Source: Nelumbo lutea
Lineage: Eukaryota > Streptophyta > Magnoliopsida > Proteales > Nelumbonaceae
Reading direction: 5' to 3'
NCBI GenBank assembly: GCA_022828595.1
Contig: JAKGHH010000005.1
Span: 61,251,655-61,315,654, forward strand
Length of the DNA: 64,000 bases
The notes beneath the pieces are model-generated. The model was not told where the DNA came from and ran no database searches. It saw only the letters and a program-made list of their open reading frames with translations. Made by a program: the position numbers and the translations under genes. This document shows positions 10,214 to 20,335 of the stretch, piece by piece (positions within the stretch are counted from its first letter, which is position 1; each line of letters starts with the position of its first letter).

Positions 10214-13200
10214 ATGGGTTCTTCAGAATCCACTCTCTCAACTTCACAGTCGCAGGTATACTTTCTCTCTGTTTTTGCCCCTCTATAATTTCTTATTTTA
10301 TAGCTCCGATAGTCTGCTAATGATCCTTTAGGAGCCCGTCGACAAAATCACCATCGTTTCCGAGAGAGTAGAGGATGTAGATCCCCTCTTTGAACGCCTC
10401 AAATCTCTCAAAATCGTGAGTCTTATTTTAGTTTTGTATTTGCTTTCTTGCTTCCTTTCATTCATAGGGTTTTAACTTTTAATTGTTCGGATGATGCATG
10501 TCTCCGGATATTGTTTTGGTTCACGTCAGGCAACGCCGATACTCACGTCTTCTCCTGTGAAAAACAGCTTGACTGATATTATTATGTGGAAGTCCTCATC
10601 GTCTTCGGTTCTAGGTGAAGTTGTCTGACTAAATTATGGGATTAAAAGTTCGGGGCTCTACTTCATTTTTTTTTATTAATTATTGTGTACTAATCCTCCT
10701 TTCTATATATATATATATATATATATTATTTATTTATTCGTCAGATAAATGAATTTTAACAAGTGGATTTAAAGATAGTTTTGATTGGCTTTTTCTGTTT
10801 TACTTGATAGGAATATAAGTGCTTGTTTCTGTTTTTCCATTGGACTTCTAGGCGTTCATAAACCTTGTCCTTTTTCTTTTTTAGGTCCTGTACTCCTGCC
10901 GTTGTTGTTGTTGAGAAGGAGGTTTCTGTTGTGGTCGTTGTTCTTGACTTCTTGTCGTGGTGGTTATTAAGCTTTATCCTTTTTTTTGTCTTTTGATGAA
11001 TTGCATAAACCTTATCGTGGTCTAGCATATAGTAGTCAATACAAGAGTTTAAAGCATATATTATTATGATTTGGCAAAAATACGTCCTTTTACATCTTTT
11101 GGAAGTGTTATAAGATACACTCTACAAGTGCCCATCCTATATCCAGTGCCGTGTTGTAAGTATCATGCCTGTTACTGTGATACAGGTATGATAAGCATGT
11201 AGGGTTTAGTAATCCCATCCAATGGGGGATGGTATTTTCAGTCTATCTCCCTTGCTTCCCAAATTTATGTGTTTAAACTTTATAAAATGTCAGGTTTAGG
11301 AGGATGGAGAAAATTTTAAGTTCCAACTGGACTGGATGGTTGAAACTTTTTTTTTGGATCAATTGGATGGTTGAAACTTTTTTTTGGATCAATTGGATGG
11401 TTGAAACTTTTTTTTTGGATCAATTGGATGGTTGAAACGTTCACTATCAACCAGTAATCCTATTAGGTATTGATGTTGTCATTCTTGAAATGCTTTTTGT
11501 TATTGTTTACAGTTTTTTGCGTTATTTATTTCCATGACCTAGACAACCCAATATATCAGAGTCTCAACCCATTTCCTTGAGATGAGCACTTCATTGTCTA
11601 CTTCAGCCTTCAAAATGTTGAGTGGGGCTAAAAAGCATTCTTTGAGAAAATTGAACCATGTTGGGAAATTAACGTATTACATGTCAATTTCATGTAATAT
11701 TTCAGATGTTCTAAGTTTATTGGGCATTTTTTTATAGTATATGGCCAATTCAAAAGCACAACAAAGATTTATGACGAGGTTGTCTAGATTATCTTGTCCT
11801 TGAAATGTCAGAAATATAGTAATCAAGTTGCTTTTATACATTTATACCTTTCATCTAGCATCTCTAGGCCACTGTTTTCTTTTTCCCTTTCCAAATTGGC
11901 TGTTTTCCCTAAAAATATAAAGAAGGATTTTTTTTGCTTTTATTCTTTACTAGAAAAATAAAAATAATATTTAATGAAAGTGGGGCTAAAAAGCATTCTT
12001 TGAGAAAATTGAACCATGTTGGGAAATTAACGTATTACATGTCAATTTCATGTAATATTTCAGATGTTCTAAGTTTATTGGGCATTTTTTTATAGTATAT
12101 GGCCAATTCAAAAGCACAACAAAGATTTATGACGAGGTTGTCTAGATTATCTTGTCCTTGAAATGTCAGAAATATAGTAATCAAGTTGCTTTTATACATT
12201 TATACCTTTCATCTAGCATCTCTAGGCCACTGTTTTCTTTTTCCCTTTCCAAATTGGCTGTTTTCCCTAAAAATATAAAGAAGGATTTTTTTTTGCTTTT
12301 ATTCTTTACTAGAAAAATAAAAATAATATTTAATGAAAGTTCATAATTGCTCAAATATCTCAACTCAAATAAGCCTTGCCACAATAATATGGGGTTGCCT
12401 ACATGAATCCTGTTCTGCAATTCCACTCTATTCCAATGATACAGGGCCGCCTCTATTTGGGCACTATTTCAACCCATGCCCTTTATTCTGCCCCTAGTTT
12501 ATTCAGATCCTTCAATCTGTAAGAGATCACTTCTTTCCACTGCATTGGTGTTGTAAATAATCTTCTCTGCATGTGACCAAAAACCATCTTGGTCTATTTT
12601 TCCTTCTTTTATCACCTGTTGGAGTTACTCTCAGGTTCCTCTGAATGAGATTTTTTTCCTGATCCTCTCATTTTTAGTTTTCCCACTCTATCTTTCTTAA
12701 TGTTTGCATTTTTTCCATAATTATTTTTGGACATGTTATTTCTTGACTGCCCAACACTCAACTCCATATGACATTGCCGGCCTCATATCTGTTCCTTTTA
12801 GCCTAAGTTGTATTCTCCTCTCACATAGGACTATAGATGCAGCCCTCCATTTTGCCCATTGTGCTCTAGTTCTTTGAGTAACATCCTCCTCAATCTGTCC
12901 CTTGTTATGGATTATCAAATCAAGGTAATAAATGATGTCACATTGAGTTACCTCTTGGATCAGAAATGAAGTCATTCGTAGGAACTCAGGAGTGGCTCCA
13001 ATAAGTGATAAAATGAGAGAAGTAGGCTAAGATGGTTTGGTCATGTGCATATAAGCCCATCAACAGAACCCTTACAAAGTAATTTGTTACAAGTTGAAGG
13101 GGCTAGAAGGGAGAGGGGTGGACCAAAAAGGAAATGCACAGAAGTAAGAAATTATTTAAGTGTCAATAATTTAACAATGGATATGGCATCAAACAGAATG

Positions 13201-16000
13201 GACTGGCAAAACAGGATTCATGTCGCTGGCCCCATATAGTTGGGATAAGGCTTGGCTGATGATGATGGTGATGAATATTTCTGATTTATTACTGATTAAT
13301 CTCACTAGTTAACTGGATATTCTCTGAATATTAATAGCCTGTCTCAATTTTCAATCCTCATATACAATATGTTGCAAGCATGGTTAGTCCCGAAGCGTTG
13401 CCTCATCTAGTCACCATTGATGCAAATCTCTTCTTCTAATGTTTCTTGTTCGTGGTCAGAGCTCCCATAATTTGTTCCTAGGGTATTCTATCTACTTTAT
13501 TTATTTTTGCCCTTTAAGGTCTCAAATTGTGTGATTATTAACTTCATGATGTTTTCTTATTATCTTTTGGTTCTACATTGCTTCTTTTCTTTAAAATGAC
13601 CGTTGGGGAAATTTTGTTGAGTAGTTCTTGTAATTCAAGTGTTTGTTGCAACAGGTACTTTAAATCCCGAGGTGCTGTTGGAACTCTTCTCCATATACCA
13701 TGATTGTAAGGCCAAAAAAATCAGCCAGAGACAGGTGCTTTTTCTATAATTACATATTGGAAACAGCATCTTGAACCCATTGTTGACCTGCCAAGTCAGA
13801 TCAGTTGACCTGACACCCCGGTCACAATTCCAGTTTGGGTCAACGTCTAATCACCATTTTATAAAAAAAAATATGAGCTGGTCAGTGACCTGTCAATCCA
13901 GTTACTACATTTCATGGGTTGACCCGTTGACCTGGATGCACCCATGACCCAGAGGGAAAAATGGTTCAGCCTCTAGGATGGGTTTTAAAACATTGATTTG
14001 GAGATGTAAAAAGTTGTTATTCTGTAGCCTGGGGCACACTTTACATATGAGGTTCATGATGATTCATGTTACACATCTGGATGTATACTAGTAGCCATCT
14101 AGGGGGACAACTCAAATGGCATGTGGGTTCTGATTGCTGCCAAGTAAATAATTTATTTCAGGCTCATCATGCATTTTAGCTAAATTTTCTTATTCTGAGA
14201 ATAAATAAGTGATTAAATGATCCTTCAAATTTGATGTGGTGTGAATTAAAATTTCCACAGAAGTGGTTTCTTTATAGACATTTGTGATTATTTGACAACA
14301 AGCTTATCTCGTGAAGCATTTTTGTATTGTTGTTTTAACATAAGATTCTTGACAATTTTTTGGTAGTTCTATTCTCAAGATCCTTTTCTTGATTCATCAG
14401 TTTAGTGTGCAAAGTCTGCTTGTCTGTACCCAGGACAAAAAAAAAAAAAAAAAAGTAATCGCATAATCACTAGGAAATTTAGTTTGTTTGGTATAACTCT
14501 TTATAAGAACTAGGAGATTTGTAAAGTAAAATGAATGATTCTGCAATTTGTTACTAATTGTTGCAGGGGGAGATGGAAAACAAAATAGAAGTGGCCGATG
14601 CTTTAGCTGTCAAAGTTCTTCAGCATTTTAATTTCTCAGTGTCAATTATGAGGACAACAGCATATCATCTCTTTGAAGGTAATTTACCTGCTTCTAGGGC
14701 CATTACCCAATGGTGGTCCCAGCTGTTTGGGGTCTTGGGAGGGATGAACTGGATGCTGGCCTTACCTTAGGTATCCTCTTATTCGAAATGACCATTCTTA
14801 GATTCAAATCTGAGTTCTCAGGCTTGTTAGCCCAAGATTTTACTATTTTGCAAACCCTCTAATTTTACCTGCTTTTCTTGTATTATTTTATAGGCAATTT
14901 CTATAGGTACCGGAAAGGTATGGTAAACCCACATGAATTTGAATGAACAACCAGTTGATTGGTTACCATTTGGATGATATCGGTTGATTGGTTACCAGTG
15001 TTAGGGGGAGGGGGACTCTTCAGTCTAAATTAATTGAGAAGAGCTTGGATGGACTCATGGGCCATAGTAAAAAGGTTATTTTTAAAGGAAATCATGTAAG
15101 TTGGGATCTGTGCCATCTGATTAGAAGGCACACACTTGAGTTGTCAGAGTGTCTAGGGTTAATTGGAATTATGGTTAATTGGTCATGCAATTGTTGAACC
15201 TTTTCGATTTTGACCAATTTAATCAGTTGATCTAGTGCAGTTGCTTGCATACATAACTGTGAATTGACATGAGTGCATATGAACTGAGTAATAATTTGCT
15301 GGATTTGTATCATATTCATATGTAGACTCATGCACATTGGTTTGTGGGTCCTTGTGTACAAGTAAGAACAATAGGGAGGATTGCAAAGCCAACGTGAAGC
15401 AGAGAGAGACTTTTCAATTCATTCTCTAGTATATATATAATATATATTCAATGGTTTAGTCTTCTGACCTAGCTTTTTGAATGTCCAAAATTTTAGTGTT
15501 TCTTTTTAGGGGCTGAAACTGAAAACAATAAGATATTTCAAGACTGGAATTTATTATGTTGGTTAGAAACATGATGAAATTTCGTTTGATCATCCTAATT
15601 CCAGGAATTTGGAGGTTGATTGTTTCCGTTTAGGGAGCATCTTTTCCCAATGTGCTTCATGTCTTTTGACCCTTTTTATGAAGCATTCTCGGTTCATGTC
15701 TTGTGCCACTTAACTTATGTTTCCCTTATGGAAACTTTAGCAACAAAATGTTGTTTAAATTTAGTATTATATGGGAAATGGTGTGCAGTTCAGCCATTGC
15801 AGGTGGAGGTCGGAGAGTTGAAAGGAAGGCTGACCGAGGTAATCAATAGTTGTGATGAGTTGTGCAAAAGAATTGCTACAGAGGGTCCAGAGTCACTTAG
15901 ATCATCTGTAAAGCCGTTTGCTGGAACAACTGACGTAGGAGAGACTAGTCGTGGCTATGCTTTGCAAGATGGCTCAAAAAGAAAAATCCCTACTGCTTAA
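10214..16000 (+). CDS. BORCS5-like N-myristoylated protein (putative BORC subunit), six exons
   Basis: Six exons join in phase: 10214-10255, 10332-10415, 10530-10614, 13655-13734, 14567-14678 and 15789-16000, giving 204 aa. The start MGSSESTLSTSQ is a consensus N-myristoylation signal with no basic residues before it. Then come a short loop region (PVDKITIVSERVEDVDPLFE), a Ser-rich linker, and a helical part that begins LNPEVLLELFSIYHDCKAKK and ends ELKGRLTEVINSCDELCKR, PESLRSSVKPF. Human BORCS5 (known family) has the same plan: MGS start, a central L-x-x-Q-V-L-x-L-C-x-x-Y-x-D segment, coiled coil, about 196 aa. BORC places the kinesin adaptor Arl8 on lysosomes; a vacuolar or late-endosomal membrane role in plants is inference. 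The gene structure is well supported; the BORCS5 link is by pattern only. Confidence 0.72.
10703..10726. repeat. (AT)n microsatellite
   Basis: An uninterrupted TATATA run lies in intron 3 of the BORCS5-like gene. Confidence 0.7.
11331..11439. repeat. Short tandem repeat, unit ~36 bp, three copies
   Basis: The unit GGATGGTTGAAAC, a T run, then GGATCAATT repeats three times, ending in a partial fourth copy. Copies differ only in T-run length. It lies in intron 3 of the BORCS5-like gene. Confidence 0.75.
11621..12337. repeat. Near-identical tandem duplication, unit 358 bp
   Basis: AGTGGGGCTAAAAAGCATTC occurs at 11621 and again at 11979. The two 358-359 bp units read the same throughout, apart from one extra T in the run before GCTTTTATTC. 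It is either a very recent duplication or an assembly error, within intron 3 of the BORCS5-like gene. Confidence 0.85.
12350..12975 (-). mobile_element. 5'-truncated RTE-type LINE, 3' end (minus)
   Basis: On the minus strand 12975-12736 encodes IEEDVTQRTRAQWAKWRAAS, then LCERRIQLRLKGT, then RPAMSYGVECWAVKK. This is the conserved segment after the reverse transcriptase core of plant RTE-like LINEs (ECWA, W-K-W-R). Further down the strand, through stops, it ends with QNRIHVGNPI near 12400, the usual C-terminal tail of such elements. The frame is broken, and only the 3' portion is present. A second truncated copy starts head-to-head with it at about 12985. Confidence 0.65.
12985..13275 (+). mobile_element. 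5'-truncated RTE-type LINE, 3' end (plus)
   Basis: On the plus strand, VAPISDKMREV, WFGHVHISPS (frame-shifted), EGARRERGGPKRKCTEV, SNRMDWQNRIHVAGPI form the extreme C-terminus of an RTE-type LINE. It ends in a GATGATGATGGTGATG tail, typical of the short 3' repeats of this clade. Only the last ~85 codons remain. Confidence 0.65.
13755..13997. mobile_element. Degraded CCGG/GGTTGACC-type TIR element
   Basis: The sequence is dense in GTTGACCTG and GGGTTGACCCG words and ends in GGGTTTTAAAACATTG, like the right end of 8509-9692. It is heavily diverged, with no TSD seen. It lies in intron 4 of the BORCS5-like gene. Confidence 0.35.
14698..14868 (-). mobile_element. SINE-like copy (tRNA-derived), minus
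   Basis: Read on the plus strand it shows TCCCAGCTGTTTGGGGTCTT, GGGATGAACTGGATG, CCTTACCTTAG and ATTCAAATCTGA (an inverted box-B-like word), then TTAGCCCAAGATTTTACTAT. The order matches the reverse complement of plant Au-like SINEs as I know them. A related copy is at 61745-61915, and the head of another at 63120-63185. Confidence 0.5.
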
Positions 16001-16493
16001 CGCTGAACTAACCTGATTGGAGTTTTTATTTTTGTAAATAAGTATTCTTTTATTGGAGACCGAGGGAAAAGTCGATTACCTTTTCTTGTTTATGTTTATT
16101 TCCCCTTTTTTTCTCCTTTAGCCTTTAGGCTGTGCGTGGTTTGAAAGCAAAGGTAGGGAAAGGAAGGGAAAGAGATGCATTGAGACCCGGGGTCTTTGAG
16201 CCAATTGGATCTCTTTTTGGCTTTACATTGCATTTGATTCGATGATAAATGAGAGTATGAGATAAAGTGTACATGGGTTGTTAAAATTGAACTGTAATTT
16301 TTGTATTTTGGAGACTTTGTAGTTTGTGCTAGAAAAGAAAGGAAATGAAGTCACTCACTTCTATGATTTGTGTGACGTTCGTGTTGAGTTCCAGAATAGG
16401 AAATTCTATGATGCCGGAAAGACATGGTACCCGAAGATCTTTGGCCAATCAAAACTCACCTGTATGCATTGGCTAACAACTTTTAAACCTATT
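16001..16493. other. 3' flank of the BORCS5-like gene
   Basis: This is the presumed 3' UTR (T-rich, about 16001-16110) and flanking sequence. No other gene is seen; a short open stretch at 16326-16511 resembles no family I know. Confidence 0.35.
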
Positions 16494-16730
16494 GGGTTAA
16501 GTAGTTTTTGAACTCAAGAGTTGGGACGAAGATGTTTTACTCAGGACAGAACGAAGCAGCCTGAGTTTCTGCTAATAAAAATGGGAGTGATGCAACTGAG
16601 GTTAACCTCTTTGGTTAAGTAGTTTTTGAGCTCAAGAATTGGGACGAAGATGTTTTAATCAGGACTGGAGAACTAAGCAGCCTGGCTTTCTGCTATTGAA
16701 AATGGGAGTGATGCAACTCTGAGGTTAGGA
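16494..16730. repeat. Tandem duplication, unit about 118 bp
   Basis: Two diverged copies begin GGGTTAAGTAGTTTTTGA and TGGTTAAGTAGTTTTTGA. They share TTGGGACGAAGATGTTTTA, AAGCAGCCTG and AATGGGAGTGATGCAACT. There is no coding potential. Confidence 0.7.
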
Positions 16731-16824
16731 ACAAGGGACCACGGCGGTTATTTACAGTTAGAAACTTAGAACGTTTGTTGTTATGTATATTATTTTAGGC
16801 GCCATTAAGAAGTGTTGGTAACAC

Positions 16825-17369
16825 TGTTTTGAAAACCGGATCGGACAGTCAAACCATTTGATCCAGGAACTGGTCATAACTCTGGATCAAGTTTTTGGAT
16901 TGAACCGCTTTTTATGAGAAAAAACATTGAAATCATCAAAAATCCGCTGGCTTAGGTGGTCGAACTGCTAAACCCGTTCAATCAGGGTTTATGTAAAGTT
17001 TAGATTTTGAAATTGAAAACTATTTTCTGTATAAAAGCTACTGCTATCTAACTGTCAGTCAATACCTTTCTCTCTCTCTCTCTCTCCCCCCTAGTCTTAG
17101 CTAATAGGCTAATAGCTAGGCTTTTAAAGATAAATTCTAGTGGGATTCATAGGATCACATATTATAAACTTTATTGTTCAATCCATCCAATATAAACCTT
17201 ATCATGAACTTGATATTTATCTATTATAAATTAAAATATGCATTTGAAATGGGATTTATTTCTCAAATGTTTGACATTACGGGTTGATCCATTTGACCCA
17301 GATGATTGAACTGCTAACCTAAACATCGGTGGTCAAAGCAGTTCCATTTCCATAATAGTTTTTAAAACT
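16825..17369. mobile_element. TIR element related to 8509-9692, degraded
   Basis: The left end ACTGTTTTGAAAACCGGATC pairs with an inverted right end ACAGTTTTTAAAACTATTAT. Subterminal words (GGTCGAACTGCTAAACCCG on the left, GGGTTGATCCATTTGACCC on the right) match the longer element at 8509. The interior is AT-rich with a (TC)n run near 17072. No transposase is present. Confidence 0.45.
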
Positions 17370-18234
17370 GTAATTGGTTTGAAATATTATATCTTGGGTC
17401 AGTCTCATCTAATTCAATTTAGGCCCATTTCATGGTTTGGAGTTGAAATTATAAGAGAACTTCGTTGTGGAAGCAACGAACAGTTTTGCGCTTTTGGCCT
17501 CAAACAATCCCATCACAGCTTGTTACAAGTTGCAATAATAGTTTGAGTTGAGCAAGAATACAGGATTCCCTCATTCCCACTAGGGGCATTAAAGCTGAAG
17601 AACATTATTTTGTCCAGGAATACCACCTTATTGGATACCACTTTTATTATACCAGTCAATTGGTTGCAACTTTTTTTTTTCTTGTATCAAGCCTCCCTCG
17701 CATCATAGTCGAACACATAAGGCACATTTGAGAGGGCTGAAACGTTGGTTGAGCTACTTTGTAGAAGCCACTAAAAGAAGTTTGAAAGCCATATTTTTAG
17801 ATTTCAGATAGCCATTGGGCTATTCAGAGTTTTCACAAACATGGCTTATAAGCTGTTTGGATGGGACCCACCTTGCAAAGCTAGAAGATGCTTCATGAAA
17901 GCCCTCCCGATCTAGTTCTTAAAGCATAAAACTGCTATTTGGTGGCAATGTACTTAACTGCCTAAAAAGATACAGCCTAAAACAAGTGCTTTACTCTTGC
18001 AAATTTATTAGTTAAATAACAATTCAGTGTCGCTAATGAATCTAGTTGAGATAGTCACTCCCATGTCGCAATATCCCTCCAAATTAGGTGGCGTGTGATC
18101 ATAACCATGGAACCACAGGCACTCCCATGTTCATGGTATGGCGACTGGGCTCACATGCATCCTGCTCTGTCCCCATGCTTGATTCCCCTGTAGTGCAATA
18201 TATAATACCAAAATAATAAAATAGAATAAAATAA
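17370..18234. other. Spacer without recognised content
   Basis: Non-coding on both strands as far as I can see. No long repeat or splice-bounded exon stands out. Confidence 0.35.
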
Positions 18235-19140
18235 AAAATAAAAGATATTATCCAAAACTTATATTGACTTTTTTGCATTTTTCTTAAGGGACTTTTTTTT
18301 TTTCAGATTTTGAGAGAGAGAAAGTTGATCAATGGATTTTTTATTCCCATTGATCAAGAAACCCACGTTCTTTTATCAAATTTATGTGAGACTAGAGAAA
18401 TTTTATTTTCTTAGGTTTCACTTACCTGGGTAAGTGATACCCATCTCCTAGGTGGGTAAATAACTTTTCCACGCAGGGGGAAATTGCCAACACTGGTATG
18501 GGACAAAAATTCCCTTTAAATAATGGATTTTTATGGCTAAAATGGTCATTGACTTATTTACATGCAAAATAAAAGGACATAGATAAATGCACTTACTTGG
18601 GTAAGTAGCTTATCAAAAAGCGAACAGGGCTTGAAATTCACCATACCTTTTCAAAACCTCCAAAGAATGCCCTATCAGTGAGTTTTATTGTCCAAAGCTA
18701 CCTTCCATTAAGATTTTTGTTAGATCACCATTAGTGATCATTAATAAAAGTTTCCTACATAAGCATTTTCAGTATTTTCATGACCAAATTACATCTGAAT
18801 GATCAATCAACCTTATTAAATATCTTTTATGACAAAAATTACCTTCAAATGTTGTGGGCCTAGTGTAGGTCTGGGTTTGGGTCAGGGGTAATTTTGTCAT
18901 GAAAATGTTTAATAAGCTTGATTGACCATTCATAGGTAATTTGGTAATGTAAAATACTAAAGTGCTTAAATGGACAACTTCTATATTAATGACCACTAAT
19001 GGTGATCTAATGGAAATCTTAATGGAAGTTGAGTTTTGGATAATAAAACTGTGGGTTCTCTAGAGGTTTTGAAAAGTCATATTAACTTTTAAGAGAAATG
19101 CAAAAAAGTTATGATGAGTTTTAGATAATATCCCTAAAAA
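18235..19140. mobile_element. Long inverted-repeat element with nested arms
   Basis: The outer ends pair: AGATATTATCCAAAACTTAT on the left and, inverted, GGATATTATCTAAAACTCAT on the right, both continuing to CTTTTTTGCATTT. A second, inner pair of arms (about 18655-18870 against 18885-19080) shares CCATTAAGATTT, TAGATCACCATTAGTG and AATTACC words. Possible AT-rich 9-bp flanks (AAAAATAAA and AAAAATTAA) are inconclusive. It is probably a Mutator-type or foldback non-autonomous element. Confidence 0.5.
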
Positions 19141-20335
19141 TTAAAAAGAAACAATTCAATTGATTGCTTTGGGGAGCAAAATTCAGATTTGATCCTCGCT
19201 TAGTCAATGTGCCTTATGGCCCACTGCAGCTATGCATTGATAACATCTTCCCATGAATGATACACTACAAGAATGGGAGATGATCGAATGCATGATAGCA
19301 ATGGGCCTTGAGGTTCGTGTGAACTGTGAAGTGTGCTTTGTGAGGAGAAAATCCAATTTCTAATAAGGCATTCCTACACAACTTATTTTTGGAAGGCCAA
19401 TGTTGTGGAAAAACTCAAGAAAACAGATTTGAATGACACTCAAAATGAAAGTAAAACAGAAATAAAGAGAAACAAGCACAAAGAATATACACAGATTTAC
19501 GTGGTTCAACTTATAGCCTACATCTACGGGCGAAGGAGGAACCTAAATCTACTATGAAGTTGGTAATGGAGAAGAAATACAGAATTGTACTTTCACAGAA
19601 AACCCTAAGCCCCAAATAAACCCAATATCTCACTCGTCTCTCACAAGACTCAAACTCTATGTACAAAAGAGAAAACCCCCCGAAATACATAATTCTTCGT
19701 ATTCAGTCGGACCTATAAGATGAATATGGGTTGGATCCACCACAAATTAATTCGGAAAAAATTCATGCAGTGGATTGTTACAAAGAATTAAAAGCACAAA
19801 TATAACAGTCAATAAAGCATTTCTTTTCCAATTTCCATCAACTTTAAACTTTTAGCCATACAAAGATGCTTCTCTCGAGGCAATGGTCAAGAAGTCAAGA
19901 ATATGTGGCTGAAAGAAAAGAACAAAAGGTAAATAGCCAACCAAGCTAAACATCCCTAAGTTTGGAAATTGCAATCACCTCCCTTAAAATTTTTGACATA
20001 ATTAAAAAGAGGTTTCCTTTATTAGAATCCTCGTGAAAATGTCCAAAATACTTGTTACTTTTTATCAAAATGTTTATATTTCCAAAGACAGATGTTTTAA
20101 AATAGAATGGACATTTATGGAAGAATAAGTTCATTCGGCTTCAACATTCATGTTCATGTAATGCTTAATTAATGCAAATTATACTATAATATTAATTAAA
20201 ACCCCTGGGGTGGAGCAAACCCCATGCATGTATAACAACTTTTTGGAGAAAGCTCTCCACACACAACCAGTTGCAGAAAACAAGAATGACAAATCTACCA
20301 TTAGTTATATTTGATGAAGCGCCCATCAAAATTCA
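19141..20335. other. Spacer with an LTR-like fragment
   Basis: The stretch near 19490-19680 (ATTTACGTGGTTCAACTTAT, CTACGGGCGAAGGAGGAACC, then CTCACAAGACTC) resembles LTR sequence common in plants. No paired LTR, primer site or coding domain is seen. The rest, 19690-20335, holds nothing I can name beyond the presumed 3' UTR of the P450 gene. Confidence 0.35.

Noticed and set aside
12350..13275. Twin-priming inversion of a single LINE
   Set aside because: Both orientations carry their own C-terminal RIHV tail, so the segments are not complementary parts of one element.
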